Shown: piece after piece, positions 26,390 to 34,908 of the stretch
Position numbering within the stretch: position 1 is the first letter of the stretch
Layout of the letters: each line of letters starts with the position of its first letter
Assembly (NCBI RefSeq): GCF_004363695.1
Contig: NZ_SNZC01000001.1
Span: 48,013 to 112,012, forward strand
Source of the DNA: Flavobacterium cheniae
Lineage (GTDB): Bacteria; Bacteroidota; Bacteroidia; Flavobacteriales; Flavobacteriaceae
Direction of reading: 5' to 3'
Length of the DNA stretch: 64,000 nt
Made by a program: the position numbers and the translations under genes
The notes under the pieces: generated by a model
Database searches by the model: none
What the model was told of the DNA's origin: nothing
Seen by the model: only the letters and a program-made list of their open reading frames with translations

Positions 26390-26428
26390 GCATATGTTAC
26401 CATTAAAAAATATAATTTAAACATATGA
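26372..26428 (+). CDS. Candidate upstream ORF 2 (18 codons) overlapping the yfhO start
   Basis: ATG to TGA encoding MIKKAIAYVTIKKYNLNI. Its start overlaps the stop of ORF 1, and its TGA overlaps the yfhO ATG, both as ATGA. Translation is not proven. The chain of two ATGA junctions would allow translational coupling into yfhO. Confidence 0.3.
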   Translation: MIKKAIAYVTIKKYNLNI

Positions 26429-28875
26429 AAAACATCAAAGCATTATATCCTCATTTATTGGTTTTAGTAGGGTTTATTTTGGTTTCCCTGATTTATTTTT
26501 ATCCAGTTTTACAAGGAAATAAAATTTTCCAATCCGATATTGTTCAATACACTGGAATGGCTAAAGAACAAATCGATTTCAGAAAAGAAACAGGTGAAGA
26601 ACCTTTTTGGACCAATAGTGCTTTTGGAGGAATGCCAACGTATCAGTTAGGTGCAAAATACCCAAATGATGTTATTGGAATGCTAGACGATGCTTTGCGT
26701 TTTTTACCTCGTCCTGCGGATTATTTATTCCTTTATTTCTTAGGGTTTTATGTGTTGTTGATGGTGTTAAAAGTAGATCCATTAAAAGCGTTTTTTGGAG
26801 CATTAGCTTTTGGATTGTCTACGTATTTGATTATCATTTTAGGAGTAGGACACAATGCTAAAGCGCATGCAATTGCATATATGCCAATGGTAGTAGCTGG
26901 AGTTTTATTGGTTTTCCAACGAAAATATATAATTGGAGGTTTGCTTACTATGGTAGCAGCAGCATTAGAAATTAATGCGAATCACTTCCAAATGACGTAT
27001 TATTTGTTGTTATTATTAGCAATTATTGCAGTTTATTACATTGTTATTGCAGTTAAGAATAAAGAATTCAAAGAATTAGGAAAAGTTATTGGAGTATTTG
27101 CTATTGCAGGAATTTTGGCCATCGGAGCTAATGTAACTAACTTAATGGCGACTTCTGAATATGCTAAGTTTTCTACACGTAATAATAGCGAATTAACCTT
27201 CAATCCAGATGGTTCTCCAAAGACGGATAGCAACGCTATGTCGTATGAGTATATCACCGAATACAGCTACGGAGTTGCAGAAAGTTTAAACTTAATCGCA
27301 CCAGGTCTTTTCGGAGGTTCTAACAATGAAAATTTAGGAATTGAATCAGAAACCTATCAAAACTTTGTAGCACAAGGTTATCCAGCGGATCAAGTTCAAG
27401 GTTTTGTAGAACACGCACCGGCATATTGGGGAGCACAACCTATTGTCGCAGCACCAGCATACATTGGAGTAGTAGTGTTTTTCTTATTCGTGATGGCATT
27501 TTTTGTTGAAAAACGAAACATCAAATATTTATTTTTAGCTGGAGCTGTATTTTCATTATTGCTTTCTTGGGGTAAAAATTTCAGTGTTTTAACCGATTTC
27601 TTCATCAATTATGTTCCATTATACGACAAATTTAGAGCGGTTTCTTCCATTCAAGTGATTTTAGAATTGTGTGTGCCAGCTTTAGCGATTGTTGGGTTAT
27701 ACCAATTTTTCAAACAAGATGAAAAAGCTAAATGGAACGCCCTTTGGAAATCAGGCGCCATTACTTTCGGGCTTTTAGTACTATTGTTTCTGATTAAAGG
27801 AATGTTTACTTTTTCTTCTGCAAACGATGCAATGTATGCACAAGCGTATGGCGATGATTTCATTAGAACGTTAAAAATAGATAGAGCTGCTTTGTACACT
27901 TCTGATGTTTTACGTTCGATGTTGTTCGTAGCACTTACTTTTGCTGTTTTATTTCTTTTCGTGAAAAACCTGATGAAAGAAACTACAGCAATTATTATAG
28001 TTGGAGTTTTAATGGTTTTCGACTTGTTTATGGTAGACAAACGTTACGTAAACAATAATCCTGATCAATTCAGAAGTGCAAGAGAAGTTGATATGCCATT
28101 TGAACCAACTGAAGCCGATCAAAGAATTTTAGCCGATACCACGCATTTCAGAGTTTTTGAAGTAGAAGGAGGAATGAGTAATGCTAGAACATCGTATTTC
28201 CACAAATCAATTGGTGGTTATCATGCCGCGAAACCAAGAAGAATGCAGCAATTATTCGATTATCAAATCGCTAAAAATAACGTTCGTGTATTAAACATGT
28301 TAAATGTAAAGTACGTCATTCAATCCGATGAAAATGGACAAAAATTAGCTTTAGCAAATCCAGCAGCCAATGGAAATGCTTGGTTTGTGGAGGAAATTAA
28401 GTTTGTCAATTCTGCAAATGAAGAAATGAAAGCATTGGATAGTTTGGATAATAAAAATGTTGCGATTATTTCAAATGAATCAGATAATAAAGGTGTGAGT
28501 AATTCGAAAAGTTATAGTAAAGCATATCAAAAACAAGATTTTATAAAAGATTCATTAGCTTCAATTAAATTAGTTTCATACAATCCAAATAAGTTGAAAT
28601 ACGTTTCAAATAATAATAATGAAGGCTTCGCAGTTTTCTCTGAAATGTATTATCAAAATGGTTGGAAAGCAACAATTGATGGAAAAGACGCTGAAATTTT
28701 AAATGTAAACTATGTTTTAAGAGGACTACAAATTCCAGCAGGAAAGCACACTATCGAATTCAAATTTGAGCCAGAAGTTGTTAAAACAGGAAGTACAATT
28801 GCTTTAATGAGTTCTATCGCAATGCTTTTATTGATAGGAGCTGGAGTTTATTTTGAGAATAAGAAAAAAGCATAA
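26425..28875 (+). CDS. YfhO-family membrane protein
   Basis: 816 residues. The N-terminal ~550 residues hold about 12-13 membrane segments of GT-C-like YfhO proteins. An early loop, SDIVQYTGMAKEQIDFRKETG and ending WTNSAFGGMPTYQ, fits the acidic catalytic loop of GT-C enzymes (only parts quoted). The C-terminal ~240 residues form an extracytoplasmic domain, with one more membrane segment near the end (IALMSSIAMLLLIGAGVYF). Members are linked to lipid-linked sugar transfer or glycosylation of wall polymers. It leads a run of three plus-strand glycan genes. The start overlaps a small upstream ORF. Confidence 0.88.
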   Translation: MKNIKALYPHLLVLVGFILVSLIYFYPVLQGNKIFQSDIVQYTGMAKEQIDFRKETGEEPFWTNSAFGGMPTYQLGAKYPNDVIGMLDDALRFLPRPADYLFLYFLGFYVLLMVLKVDPLKAFFGALAFGLSTYLIIILGVGHNAKAHAIAYMPMVVAGVLLVFQRKYIIGGLLTMVAAALEINANHFQMTYYLLLLLAIIAVYYIVIAVKNKEFKELGKVIGVFAIAGILAIGANVTNLMATSEYAKFSTRNNSELTFNPDGSPKTDSNAMSYEYITEYSYGVAESLNLIAPGLFGGSNNENLGIESETYQNFVAQGYPADQVQGFVEHAPAYWGAQPIVAAPAYIGVVVFFLFVMAFFVEKRNIKYLFLAGAVFSLLLSWGKNFSVLTDFFINYVPLYDKFRAVSSIQVILELCVPALAIVGLYQFFKQDEKAKWNALWKSGAITFGLLVLLFLIKGMFTFSSANDAMYAQAYGDDFIRTLKIDRAALYTSDVLRSMLFVALTFAVLFLFVKNLMKETTAIIIVGVLMVFDLFMVDKRYVNNNPDQFRSAREVDMPFEPTEADQRILADTTHFRVFEVEGGMSNARTSYFHKSIGGYHAAKPRRMQQLFDYQIAKNNVRVLNMLNVKYVIQSDENGQKLALANPAANGNAWFVEEIKFVNSANEEMKALDSLDNKNVAIISNESDNKGVSNSKSYSKAYQKQDFIKDSLASIKLVSYNPNKLKYVSNNNNEGFAVFSEMYYQNGWKATIDGKDAEILNVNYVLRGLQIPAGKHTIEFKFEPEVVKTGSTIALMSSIAMLLLIGAGVYFENKKKA

Positions 28876-28957
28876 TTAGTTTGGAACGAGGAAAACACAG
28901 ATTTTCTCTGTTTACTATGTTAAGTGAAACGCTTTTCTATAAATTATTAAAGTAGAC

Positions 28958-28973
28958 CTATGTGTCTATGTGT
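28958..28973. repeat. 8-bp tandem repeat (CTATGTGT, two copies)
   Basis: Two perfect copies of CTATGTGT at the start of the glycosyltransferase gene. The candidate GTG (28962) and ATG (28968) start codons both lie inside the repeat. I believe similar sequence occurs elsewhere in flavobacterial intergenic DNA, which I cannot check here. Confidence 0.5.
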
Positions 28974-30284
28974 TTAAAAAATATAAAGTTGCAACCAACT
29001 AAAAAAATACTCATCATTTCGTATTACTGGCCACCAGCAGGAGGTCCAGGAGTACAACGTTGGTTAAAATTTGTTAAGTATTTACCCGATTTTAATATCG
29101 AACCTCACGTTTATATTCCAGAAAATCCAACGTATCCTTTAATTGATGAGAAATTATTGGGTGAAGTTTCAAATAAAGCAGTTATCATCAAACAACCAAT
29201 TTTTGAACCATATGGATTGGCTTCGGTTTTTTCGAAAAATAAGACCAAAAAAATCAGTTCTGGAATTATTCCTAATCAAAAAAAGCAATCGTTTGTAGAA
29301 AAAGCAATGCTTTGGATTCGTGGTAACGTTTTTATTCCCGATGCGAGAGTATTTTGGGTGAAACCTTCGGTTAAGTTTCTGAAAAAATATCTTCAAGACA
29401 ATCAAATCGATACTATAATTACAACTGGTCCACCACATAGTTTGCATTTGATTGGTTTGCAATTAAAAAAAGAACTAAACATTACTTGGCTAGCCGATTT
29501 TCGTGATCCTTGGACTACGATTGGTTATCACAAACAATTAAAATTAAGTTCTTGGGCAGCTAAAAAACACAAAGCGTTGGAAAAAGATGTTATGATGACT
29601 TGTGACCAACTTTTAGTCACGTCTCCAACAACAAAAACTGAATTTCAAGCCATTACTTCAAAACCAATTGAAGTCATTACAAATGGCTATGATATAGAAA
29701 AAGTGATTAAAAAACCTTTGGATGAAAAATTTACTTTAGCACACATAGGTTCGTTTTTATCGGCAAGAAATCCAAGGATTTTGTGGAAAGCGTTGAAAGA
29801 ATTAACCAAAGAAAATCCCGAATTCAAAAAACAATTTCAATTAAAGTTAATAGGAGCGGTGAGTGCTGAGGTGCTTCAGGCTTTAAAAGAATTTAAGTTG
29901 GAGAAATATGTAAATCATTTAGGCTATTTGCCACATGATGAAGCCATAATCGAACAACGAAGTTCACAAGTGTTGTTGCTTATCGAAATTGATTCAGAAG
30001 AAACGAAATGCATTATTCCGGGGAAATTATTCGAATATATGGTTTCGGAGCGACCAATCATCGCAATCGGACCAGAAAATGCTGATTTTGCTCAAATCAT
30101 TAAAGAAACTAATACTGGAACTTTCTTCAAATATGACGAATTAGAAGCTTTGAAAGCGCAAATTCTGATTTGTTTCGAACAATTTCAGCAAAATAATTTA
30201 AAAGTATATCCTGTTGGTTTGCAACAATACAGCAGAAAATCATTGACAGAGAAATTAGCCAAACTGCTAATCACTAATCACTAA
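28968..30284 (+). CDS. Glycosyltransferase, GT-B fold (group 1/4 type)
   Basis: About 438 residues. The N-terminal Rossmann domain begins KKILIISYYWPPAGGPGVQR, with the glycine-rich sugar-binding loop of GT4-like enzymes. The C-terminal donor domain has the segments LAHIGSFLSARNPR, LIGAVSAEV, GYLPHDEAI and the acidic GKLFEYMVSERPIIAIG helix. The start is uncertain: GTG 28962, ATG 28968 or a TTG before KLQPTKKIL. The last codons and stop fall in a heptamer array. It lies between yfhO and the flippase and probably adds a sugar during surface-glycan assembly. Confidence 0.88.
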   Translation: MCLKNIKLQPTKKILIISYYWPPAGGPGVQRWLKFVKYLPDFNIEPHVYIPENPTYPLIDEKLLGEVSNKAVIIKQPIFEPYGLASVFSKNKTKKISSGIIPNQKKQSFVEKAMLWIRGNVFIPDARVFWVKPSVKFLKKYLQDNQIDTIITTGPPHSLHLIGLQLKKELNITWLADFRDPWTTIGYHKQLKLSSWAAKKHKALEKDVMMTCDQLLVTSPTTKTEFQAITSKPIEVITNGYDIEKVIKKPLDEKFTLAHIGSFLSARNPRILWKALKELTKENPEFKKQFQLKLIGAVSAEVLQALKEFKLEKYVNHLGYLPHDEAIIEQRSSQVLLLIEIDSEETKCIIPGKLFEYMVSERPIIAIGPENADFAQIIKETNTGTFFKYDELEALKAQILICFEQFQQNNLKVYPVGLQQYSRKSLTEKLAKLLITNH

Positions 30285-30295
30285 TTACTATTCTA
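30268..30295. repeat. 7-bp repeat array (TAATCAC/TAATTAC type)
   Basis: Four phased heptamers, TAATCAC, TAATCAC, TAATTAC and TATTCTA, spanning the end of the glycosyltransferase gene (its stop is the third TAA) and the short gap to the flippase. It is related to the array at 49433-49481. Confidence 0.8.
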
Positions 30296-30299
30296 TAAC

Positions 30300-31763
30300 A
30301 TGGGAATTGTCATCAAACAATCAATTAAAAACACCATCATTACCTATATCGGTTTTGGAATTGGTGCGATTAACACGTTGTTTATGTACGGACAATTTTT
30401 AGGCGATACTTTTTACGGTTTGGTCGGATTTATTTTGTCGGCGGCTAATATTATGATGCCTTTGATGGCGTTTGGTGTACACAATACATTGGTAAAATTT
30501 TACAATGAATACGAAACCGAAGAGAAAAAATCGCAATTTCTCACGTTTGTTTTGGTTTTGCCTTTACTGATAATTCTTCCGATAAGTTTGATTGGTTATT
30601 TTGGTTATCATCAAATAGCGGAATTATTATCGCAGAAAAACCCAATTGTTTACGATTATGTTTGGCAAATTCCAGTAATCGGACTTTGTATGGGCTATTT
30701 TGAGATTTTTTATGCCTGGGTAAAAGTGCATTTGCAATCGGTTTATGGCAGTTTTGTGAAAGAAGTTTTGCTACGAATTTTAATTTCAATCTTCTTATTT
30801 GCAGTTTATTTTGATTTTATCTCTCCAAAACAGTTCATTTTTGCGTTAATGGGAATTTACTTTTTATCGCTTCTAGCTATGTTTTTATATGCGATGAAAG
30901 TCAAAACACCACGATTTAATTTGGTTTTTCCTGATAATGCGAAAGCGGTTTTAACCTATTGTTTCTTCATTATTTTATCAGGAAGTGTGGCAAATATGTT
31001 GTTAGATGTCGATAAATTCATGCTGAATTTTTACATTAACATCGATAATATTGCGTTTTATTCGGTTGCTATATTTATTGCTACAGTAATTGCGGTGCCA
31101 AGTCGTGCGATGCATCAAATTACGTATCCTATCACGGCTAAATTAATGAGCGAAAACAAGCATGAGGAATTAAATGAATTGTATAAAAAGTCTTCGATTA
31201 CATTACAGGTTATTGGTGGATTGATTTTAGTCGGAATTTTGGTCAATATTAATGAATTGTACAGTGTATTACCAGTAGGTTATAGCGAAGGAATTGCTGT
31301 AGTTTTCTTTATTGGGATTTCGAAGTATTTCGATTTGGTTTTAGGAAACAATAATGCCATTATTTTCAATTCAAAATATTATCAAGCGGTCTTATTTTTA
31401 GGATTATTTCTTGTTTTTCTGACTGTTTCTTTAAATATGATATTCATTCCGCTTTATGGCTTGAATGGAGCTGCGATAGCAACGTTAATTTCAATTACGT
31501 TATATAGTTTAGCTAAATTGCTTTTTGTGGTGCTTAAAATGAAGCTATTTCCATTTACAAAAAAAACTATTGTGTCTTTGGCTTTAACAATAGTAAGTTT
31601 TGGGGTGTTTTATTATTGGGATTTTAGTTTTCATCCTTTTGTAAATATTGTTCTGAAATCTATTTTAGTAACTGTTTTCTACTTGGGACTGAGCTATTAT
31701 TTAAAGATATCTTCAGATATTAATTTTGTAATTAATTCAGTTTTCAAGAAATTTTTGAAATAA
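30300..31763 (+). CDS. Polysaccharide flippase / oligosaccharide exporter family protein
   Basis: 487 residues with about 12-14 membrane segments and the layout of the Wzx/MVF superfamily, opening IKQSIKNTIITYIGFGIGAINTLFMYG (only part is diagnostic). It would flip a lipid-linked oligosaccharide or related substrate across the inner membrane. It starts 15 bases after the glycosyltransferase stop, within or just after the heptamer array, so the two genes are probably cotranscribed. The exact substrate cannot be told. Confidence 0.88.
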   Translation: MGIVIKQSIKNTIITYIGFGIGAINTLFMYGQFLGDTFYGLVGFILSAANIMMPLMAFGVHNTLVKFYNEYETEEKKSQFLTFVLVLPLLIILPISLIGYFGYHQIAELLSQKNPIVYDYVWQIPVIGLCMGYFEIFYAWVKVHLQSVYGSFVKEVLLRILISIFLFAVYFDFISPKQFIFALMGIYFLSLLAMFLYAMKVKTPRFNLVFPDNAKAVLTYCFFIILSGSVANMLLDVDKFMLNFYINIDNIAFYSVAIFIATVIAVPSRAMHQITYPITAKLMSENKHEELNELYKKSSITLQVIGGLILVGILVNINELYSVLPVGYSEGIAVVFFIGISKYFDLVLGNNNAIIFNSKYYQAVLFLGLFLVFLTVSLNMIFIPLYGLNGAAIATLISITLYSLAKLLFVVLKMKLFPFTKKTIVSLALTIVSFGVFYYWDFSFHPFVNIVLKSILVTVFYLGLSYYLKISSDINFVINSVFKKFLK

Positions 31764-31764
31764 A

Positions 31765-31800
31765 AAATCCTGCTTCATCTTCCCAGAATCCGCAGGATTT
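31765..31800 (-). terminator. Hairpin between the flippase and the acidic secreted-protein gene
   Basis: AAATCCTGC (31765-31773) pairs with GCAGGATTT (31792-31800) around an 18-base loop. The better T tract is on the minus strand, suggesting termination of the minus-strand gene, though it could work both ways. Confidence 0.7.
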
Positions 31801-31825
31801 AAAAACAAACTTAACCAACCAATTT

Positions 31826-32509
31826 TTATTTTCTTTTAACTTCTAAAGTTTCTCTTTTGATTTCTTTTACGTCATCATCAGACATTTTTACTTTAGAACC
31901 GTCTTTTCTGTAGTAGTAATAGTCATCGTCATTATAATCGTCACCGTAATCATCGTCATCATCATAATGTCCGTTTCCACCTGAGTAATGAGTTCCAGGG
32001 TTGTAGATGTAACCGCCGTTAGCGTGGTTGATAAAACCATATACATCTACAATTCGTCCTCTTCTGTCGTAAACAATTCGCATGTTACCTACTTTAGTTA
32101 CAGCAAAGCTGTTATAGCTCATATAAATAGTTCCAATACGTTTTACTCTTCCAAAAGCGTCGTAGTTGATGTAAACATTTCCTACGCGTCTTATTCTGCC
32201 AAAGTTATCGTGTTCTACACGGATTCCTCTTTCAGAAGGGCCGTAATAACCTCTAGTTCCGGGAGCACCATTTGTTCCGTTTACATGATATCTTGGTCCT
32301 GAAGGTCTTGTATTGAAATCAAATTCTCCATTTGGAAACAACATAAACTCAATACCACGTTCTCTGAAGATAATTGGTTCTGCATCTCTATAATCGATGT
32401 AATAACCTCTTCTGTTTGTGTTGTCAGAAAAAACAGGGTTTTCTGACGCTAAAGCCAAGTTCCCTACCAGAAGGATACTGGCTACTACTAAAAGTGTAAT
32501 TTTTTTCAT
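31826..32509 (-). CDS. Secreted protein with short repeats and an Asp/Tyr-rich segment
   Basis: 227 residues with a signal peptide (~1-22, cleavage near LALAS). The central part has about four ~21-residue repeats patterned G-R-x-x-R-x-G-x-x-x-I-x-Y-D, for example FGRIRRVGNVYINYD and FGRVKRIGTIYMSY. It then has a glycine-rich stretch, a run of Asp and Tyr (~180-197) and a charged Lys tail. The pattern recalls YD-like repeats but is much shorter than Rhs proteins. The acidic segment could bind cations. Family not recognised. Confidence 0.75.
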   Translation of the reverse strand: MKKITLLVVASILLVGNLALASENPVFSDNTNRRGYYIDYRDAEPIIFRERGIEFMLFPNGEFDFNTRPSGPRYHVNGTNGAPGTRGYYGPSERGIRVEHDNFGRIRRVGNVYINYDAFGRVKRIGTIYMSYNSFAVTKVGNMRIVYDRRGRIVDVYGFINHANGGYIYNPGTHYSGGNGHYDDDDDYGDDYNDDDYYYYRKDGSKVKMSDDDVKEIKRETLEVKRK

Positions 32510-32649
32510 GATACAACAATTTAAAAGTTGGGCAATTTCATTTTAAAATTCGTTTCTAAAACTTGTTGCTTGATTAGGTATTTCCAATTGCTGTGCCAAA
32601 CTCAAAAAAAGTGTTGTAAACAATTTGTTAATGAGTTGTTATTAAATAA

Positions 32650-32684
32650 AAAAAGAACGCTAACTTGTTGATAGCGTTCTTTTT
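32650..32684 (-). terminator. Terminator after the CCC-motif gene
   Basis: AAAGAACGCTA pairs with TAGCGTTCTTT around a 9-base loop, with A/T tracts on both sides. It sits just downstream of the minus-strand gene at 32707. Confidence 0.85.
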
Positions 32685-32706
32685 AGTGATGTAAAAATTC
32701 TTATGT

Positions 32707-33033
32707 TTATTGTGATCCGTATCTTCTCATCATTTCTTGTTGCATTTGTTCAATGCCTTCCATTCCTAATGTAGAGAATAAAAATATTACATAAATTAAG
32801 TAAATAACTCCTAATGCAATTCCAATGATACTTAGAATTTTACCTATTTTCAAATTGTTATAGTTAGTGTATGCACTCGGGTTTTCGGCATATAGTTTAG
32901 CATCTTTATTTGCTAAAACTAATCCAATAGCTCCAAGGATAATGCTAATAATTCCATAACAACAACAAGTTAAGATTGAAAAAATCCCCAGAATAAGTAC
33001 TGCGGTGGCATTAGGTAATTTTTGATTTTCCAT
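32707..33033 (-). CDS. CCC-motif small membrane protein
   Basis: 108 residues with two long membrane segments (~12-42 and ~63-90). The first contains the CCC triplet in ILTCCCYGIISIILG, a pattern shared by a Bacteroidota family of DUF4190-like proteins. The tail is Met/Gln/Arg-rich (MQQEMMRRYG). It lies 11 bases downstream of the DUF2752 gene and probably in one operon with it. The pair often occurs together in this group; the function is unknown. Confidence 0.78.
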   Translation of the reverse strand: MENQKLPNATAVLILGIFSILTCCCYGIISIILGAIGLVLANKDAKLYAENPSAYTNYNNLKIGKILSIIGIALGVIYLIYVIFLFSTLGMEGIEQMQQEMMRRYGSQ

Positions 33034-33044
33034 ATTGATAAAGT

Positions 33045-33335
33045 TTAATTGGTTACGGTATTGAAATAAATTTTGATAAGATAAGCTATCAGAATTACGG
33101 CACCATTTAAAATAGCGCTAGCGATAACTAATTTAGCATAATTTCTTTTCTTGTCCAATAGGTGTAGACCTAAAAGAATAAAAAATAAACCTAAAGTATA
33201 GATAGCAGGAAAGATTTTAAAGGCTTCATAAAATTCTCCTTCTAATAAAAAAGCTATGGCTCTTTGCGTGCCACAACCCGGACATTCAACTCCAAAAAGT
33301 TGTTTGTTCATACAAGGCAACATATGTTTTTCCAT
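33045..33335 (-). CDS. DUF2752 membrane protein
   Basis: 96 residues. The N-terminal FGVECPGCGTQRAIAFLLEG carries the CPGCGxxR signature of DUF2752. Two membrane segments follow (~43-60 and ~67-90). The two cysteines could bind a metal. An alternative start is the internal ATG at residue 5. Function unknown. Confidence 0.85.
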   Translation of the reverse strand: MEKHMLPCMNKQLFGVECPGCGTQRAIAFLLEGEFYEAFKIFPAIYTLGLFFILLGLHLLDKKRNYAKLVIASAILNGAVILIAYLIKIYFNTVTN

Positions 33336-33411
33336 ACCGCTTTTTACTATCAGATTTGTTTTACAAGTTTACAAAAAAAAGTTCACAATCAAATACTAAA
33401 TTTAAAAAGAC

Positions 33412-33419
33412 TATTTTTG
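33412..33419 (+). promoter_or_regulatory. -7 promoter box for the small membrane/Smr operon
   Basis: TATTTTTG, 35 bases upstream of the ATG at 33455. Its position makes that internal ATG more likely than the upstream non-ATG frame at 33356. Confidence 0.6.
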
Positions 33420-33454
33420 AAACCAGAAAAAAGTATTATTTAAGAGAAAGAAAT

Positions 33455-33652
33455 ATGAAGCAATTTTTATACATTTTGATGTTCGCCGCAGTCGGAATTT
33501 TTGCTATGATTGAACAATCAAAACCAGCTCCAAATCGATTTATTATGATAGGAGCAATGGCTGTTTTTATGTTTGGATTATTCAGATTGATGAAGAAAAT
33601 TCCATCTAAAAATGATGGAGAAAACGAAGAAGAAAATGGCACAGAAGTTTGA
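33455..33652 (+). CDS. Small two-segment membrane protein
   Basis: 65 residues from ATG 33455. Two hydrophobic segments (~3-18 and ~26-43) are separated by the short polar turn QSKPAPNR, and the C-terminus is charged (KNDGENEEENGTEV). The longer frame from 33356 adds a Lys-rich stretch lying upstream of the promoter box, so I trimmed it. It overlaps the start of the Smr gene by 17 bases, implying coupling. Function unknown. Confidence 0.7.
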   Translation: MKQFLYILMFAAVGIFAMIEQSKPAPNRFIMIGAMAVFMFGLFRLMKKIPSKNDGENEEENGTEV

Positions 33653-34196
33653 AATAGGAGATAAGGTTGCGGTTTTAGACGACGACATCTCCGGAGTAGT
33701 AATTAAGGTTCAAAACAATGAAATTTCAGTGGAAACAACTGATAAATTCGTGATGACATTTTTTGTCAACGAGTTGATTAAAATAAACAATTCCAATGAG
33801 TTAAGTGGTTTTTTTTCAACTCAAAGTTTAGGTTCGGTTTTAAAAGATAAAGAAGAGCCAAAAAAGCGCAGTTTTGTCAAAGAAAAGCGTTCTCGTAAGG
33901 ATGAATTTGTCTTAGAAGTTGATTTGCACATCGAAAAATTAGTGTCTTCAAAACGTGGAATGAGCAACTATGATATTCTCACTTTGCAAATGGAAACTGC
34001 AAAAAGACAACTCGATTTTGCTATCAAAAATCGAATGCCAAAAGTGGTCTTTATTCATGGTGTTGGTGAAGGTGTTTTGAAGGCCGAATTGGATTTTATG
34101 TTGGGTCGCTATGACACCATTTCGTTCCAAGATGCGAACTATCAAAAATATGGTTTGGGAGCAACCGAAGTTTACATTAAGCAAAATGTGAAGTAA
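33636..34196 (+). CDS. Smr/MutS2-C domain protein with a small N-terminal beta domain
   Basis: 186 residues from the ATG at 33636, giving MAQKFEIGDKVAVLDDDISG. The N-terminal domain (~1-60) looks like the small beta-barrel (DUF2027-like) often found before Smr in Bacteroidota. The C-terminal Smr domain (~95-186) has VDLHIEKL and VVFIHGVGEGVLKAEL, matching the LDxH and HGxG motifs of Smr nucleases. A role in collided-ribosome or DNA-junction processing is possible; I cannot choose. The longer frame from 33612 is inside the preceding gene. Confidence 0.85.
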   Translation: MAQKFEIGDKVAVLDDDISGVVIKVQNNEISVETTDKFVMTFFVNELIKINNSNELSGFFSTQSLGSVLKDKEEPKKRSFVKEKRSRKDEFVLEVDLHIEKLVSSKRGMSNYDILTLQMETAKRQLDFAIKNRMPKVVFIHGVGEGVLKAELDFMLGRYDTISFQDANYQKYGLGATEVYIKQNVK

Positions 34197-34230
34197 AGTT
34201 TTCAATTAAAATTTCACTTCTAGAAATAAA

Positions 34231-34263
34231 AAAAAGGACTACTCAATTTTGAATAGTCCTTTT
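34231..34263. terminator. Bidirectional terminator after the Smr gene
   Basis: AAAGGACTA pairs with TAGTCCTTT around a 12-base loop, between convergent genes. Confidence 0.85.
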
Positions 34264-34283
34264 GATTTTTATGTTTTGGATTC

Positions 34284-34787
34284 TTAGTTTGTTTCGTAAT
34301 TACCAAAATTATATTCCGTAAAACTAAACGAATTTGAACTTCCAGAAAAGTTCACATTTACAAATTTAATGTTGTGTGTATATCCAGTTATTGTAACTCC
34401 ATCTATAGCATAAAGTGCATCTGTGATAATTTCAATTGTTCCCCCAGTAGCATTCCATTCGTCTTGAACAACAGGAGTTGCTGGCGGAATTGTAGCGCAA
34501 ATATTATTTGAAGTTACAGTTCCAGAGTAAATTCTGTAAATAATTTGATTGGTTGAACTTACGTTAACTATTCTTGGACTTCCATCAGGCGTTTCAACGT
34601 TTGCAAAACTCGATTCTGGAATATTGATTAACAACATTTCATCACCATTAATTTTAAAAATCAAATTATTATCTGTGCATTCTTGAATGTTTACCGTATC
34701 AAAATTGAAAGATTCTAACGTAATATCGCCGTCATCACAGGCTTGTAGCATAAAAACTGAGGCTACTAAAACTATAAGTTTTTTCAT
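34284..34787 (-). CDS. Lipoprotein of unknown function
   Basis: 167 residues with a lipoprotein signal (MLQAC, Cys17). The mature part begins with an acidic tether (DDGDITLESF) and is predicted all-beta (INGDEMLLINIP, IIYRIYSGTV, TGYTHNIKFVNVNFSG). Three further cysteines are present. I do not recognise the family. It has its own promoter box at 34808 and a shared terminator downstream. Confidence 0.75.
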   Translation of the reverse strand: MKKLIVLVASVFMLQACDDGDITLESFNFDTVNIQECTDNNLIFKINGDEMLLINIPESSFANVETPDGSPRIVNVSSTNQIIYRIYSGTVTSNNICATIPPATPVVQDEWNATGGTIEIITDALYAIDGVTITGYTHNIKFVNVNFSGSSNSFSFTEYNFGNYETN

Positions 34788-34807
34788 TTATTCATCGATT
34801 TATGCAA

Positions 34808-34815
34808 CAAAAATA
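34808..34815 (-). promoter_or_regulatory. -7 promoter box for the lipoprotein gene
   Basis: The minus strand reads TATTTTTG, 20 bases before the ATG at 34787. Confidence 0.6.
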
Positions 34816-34896
34816 AAGGTTTTAATTTATTAATTTGCTAAAGTTTGTTAATTTCAGCACGAATTGAATTTAAGACTTCTAAAATAAAATGATTTG

Positions 34897-34904
34897 TATC
34901 TTTG
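34897..34904 (+). promoter_or_regulatory. -7 promoter box 4 bases upstream of the cysteine desulfurase
   Basis: TATCTTTG, then CCGT, then ATG at 34909. The spacing predicts a leaderless mRNA. Confidence 0.6.
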
Positions 34905-34908
34905 CCGT

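Noticed and set aside
30268..30295. Possible CRISPR repeats in the heptamer arrays
   Set aside because: Units are 7 bp with no spacers of constant size and no cas genes are present.
34894..34908. TTG start for the cysteine desulfurase
   Set aside because: It falls inside the promoter box; the ATG at 34909 gives the canonical NifS/IscS N-terminus.
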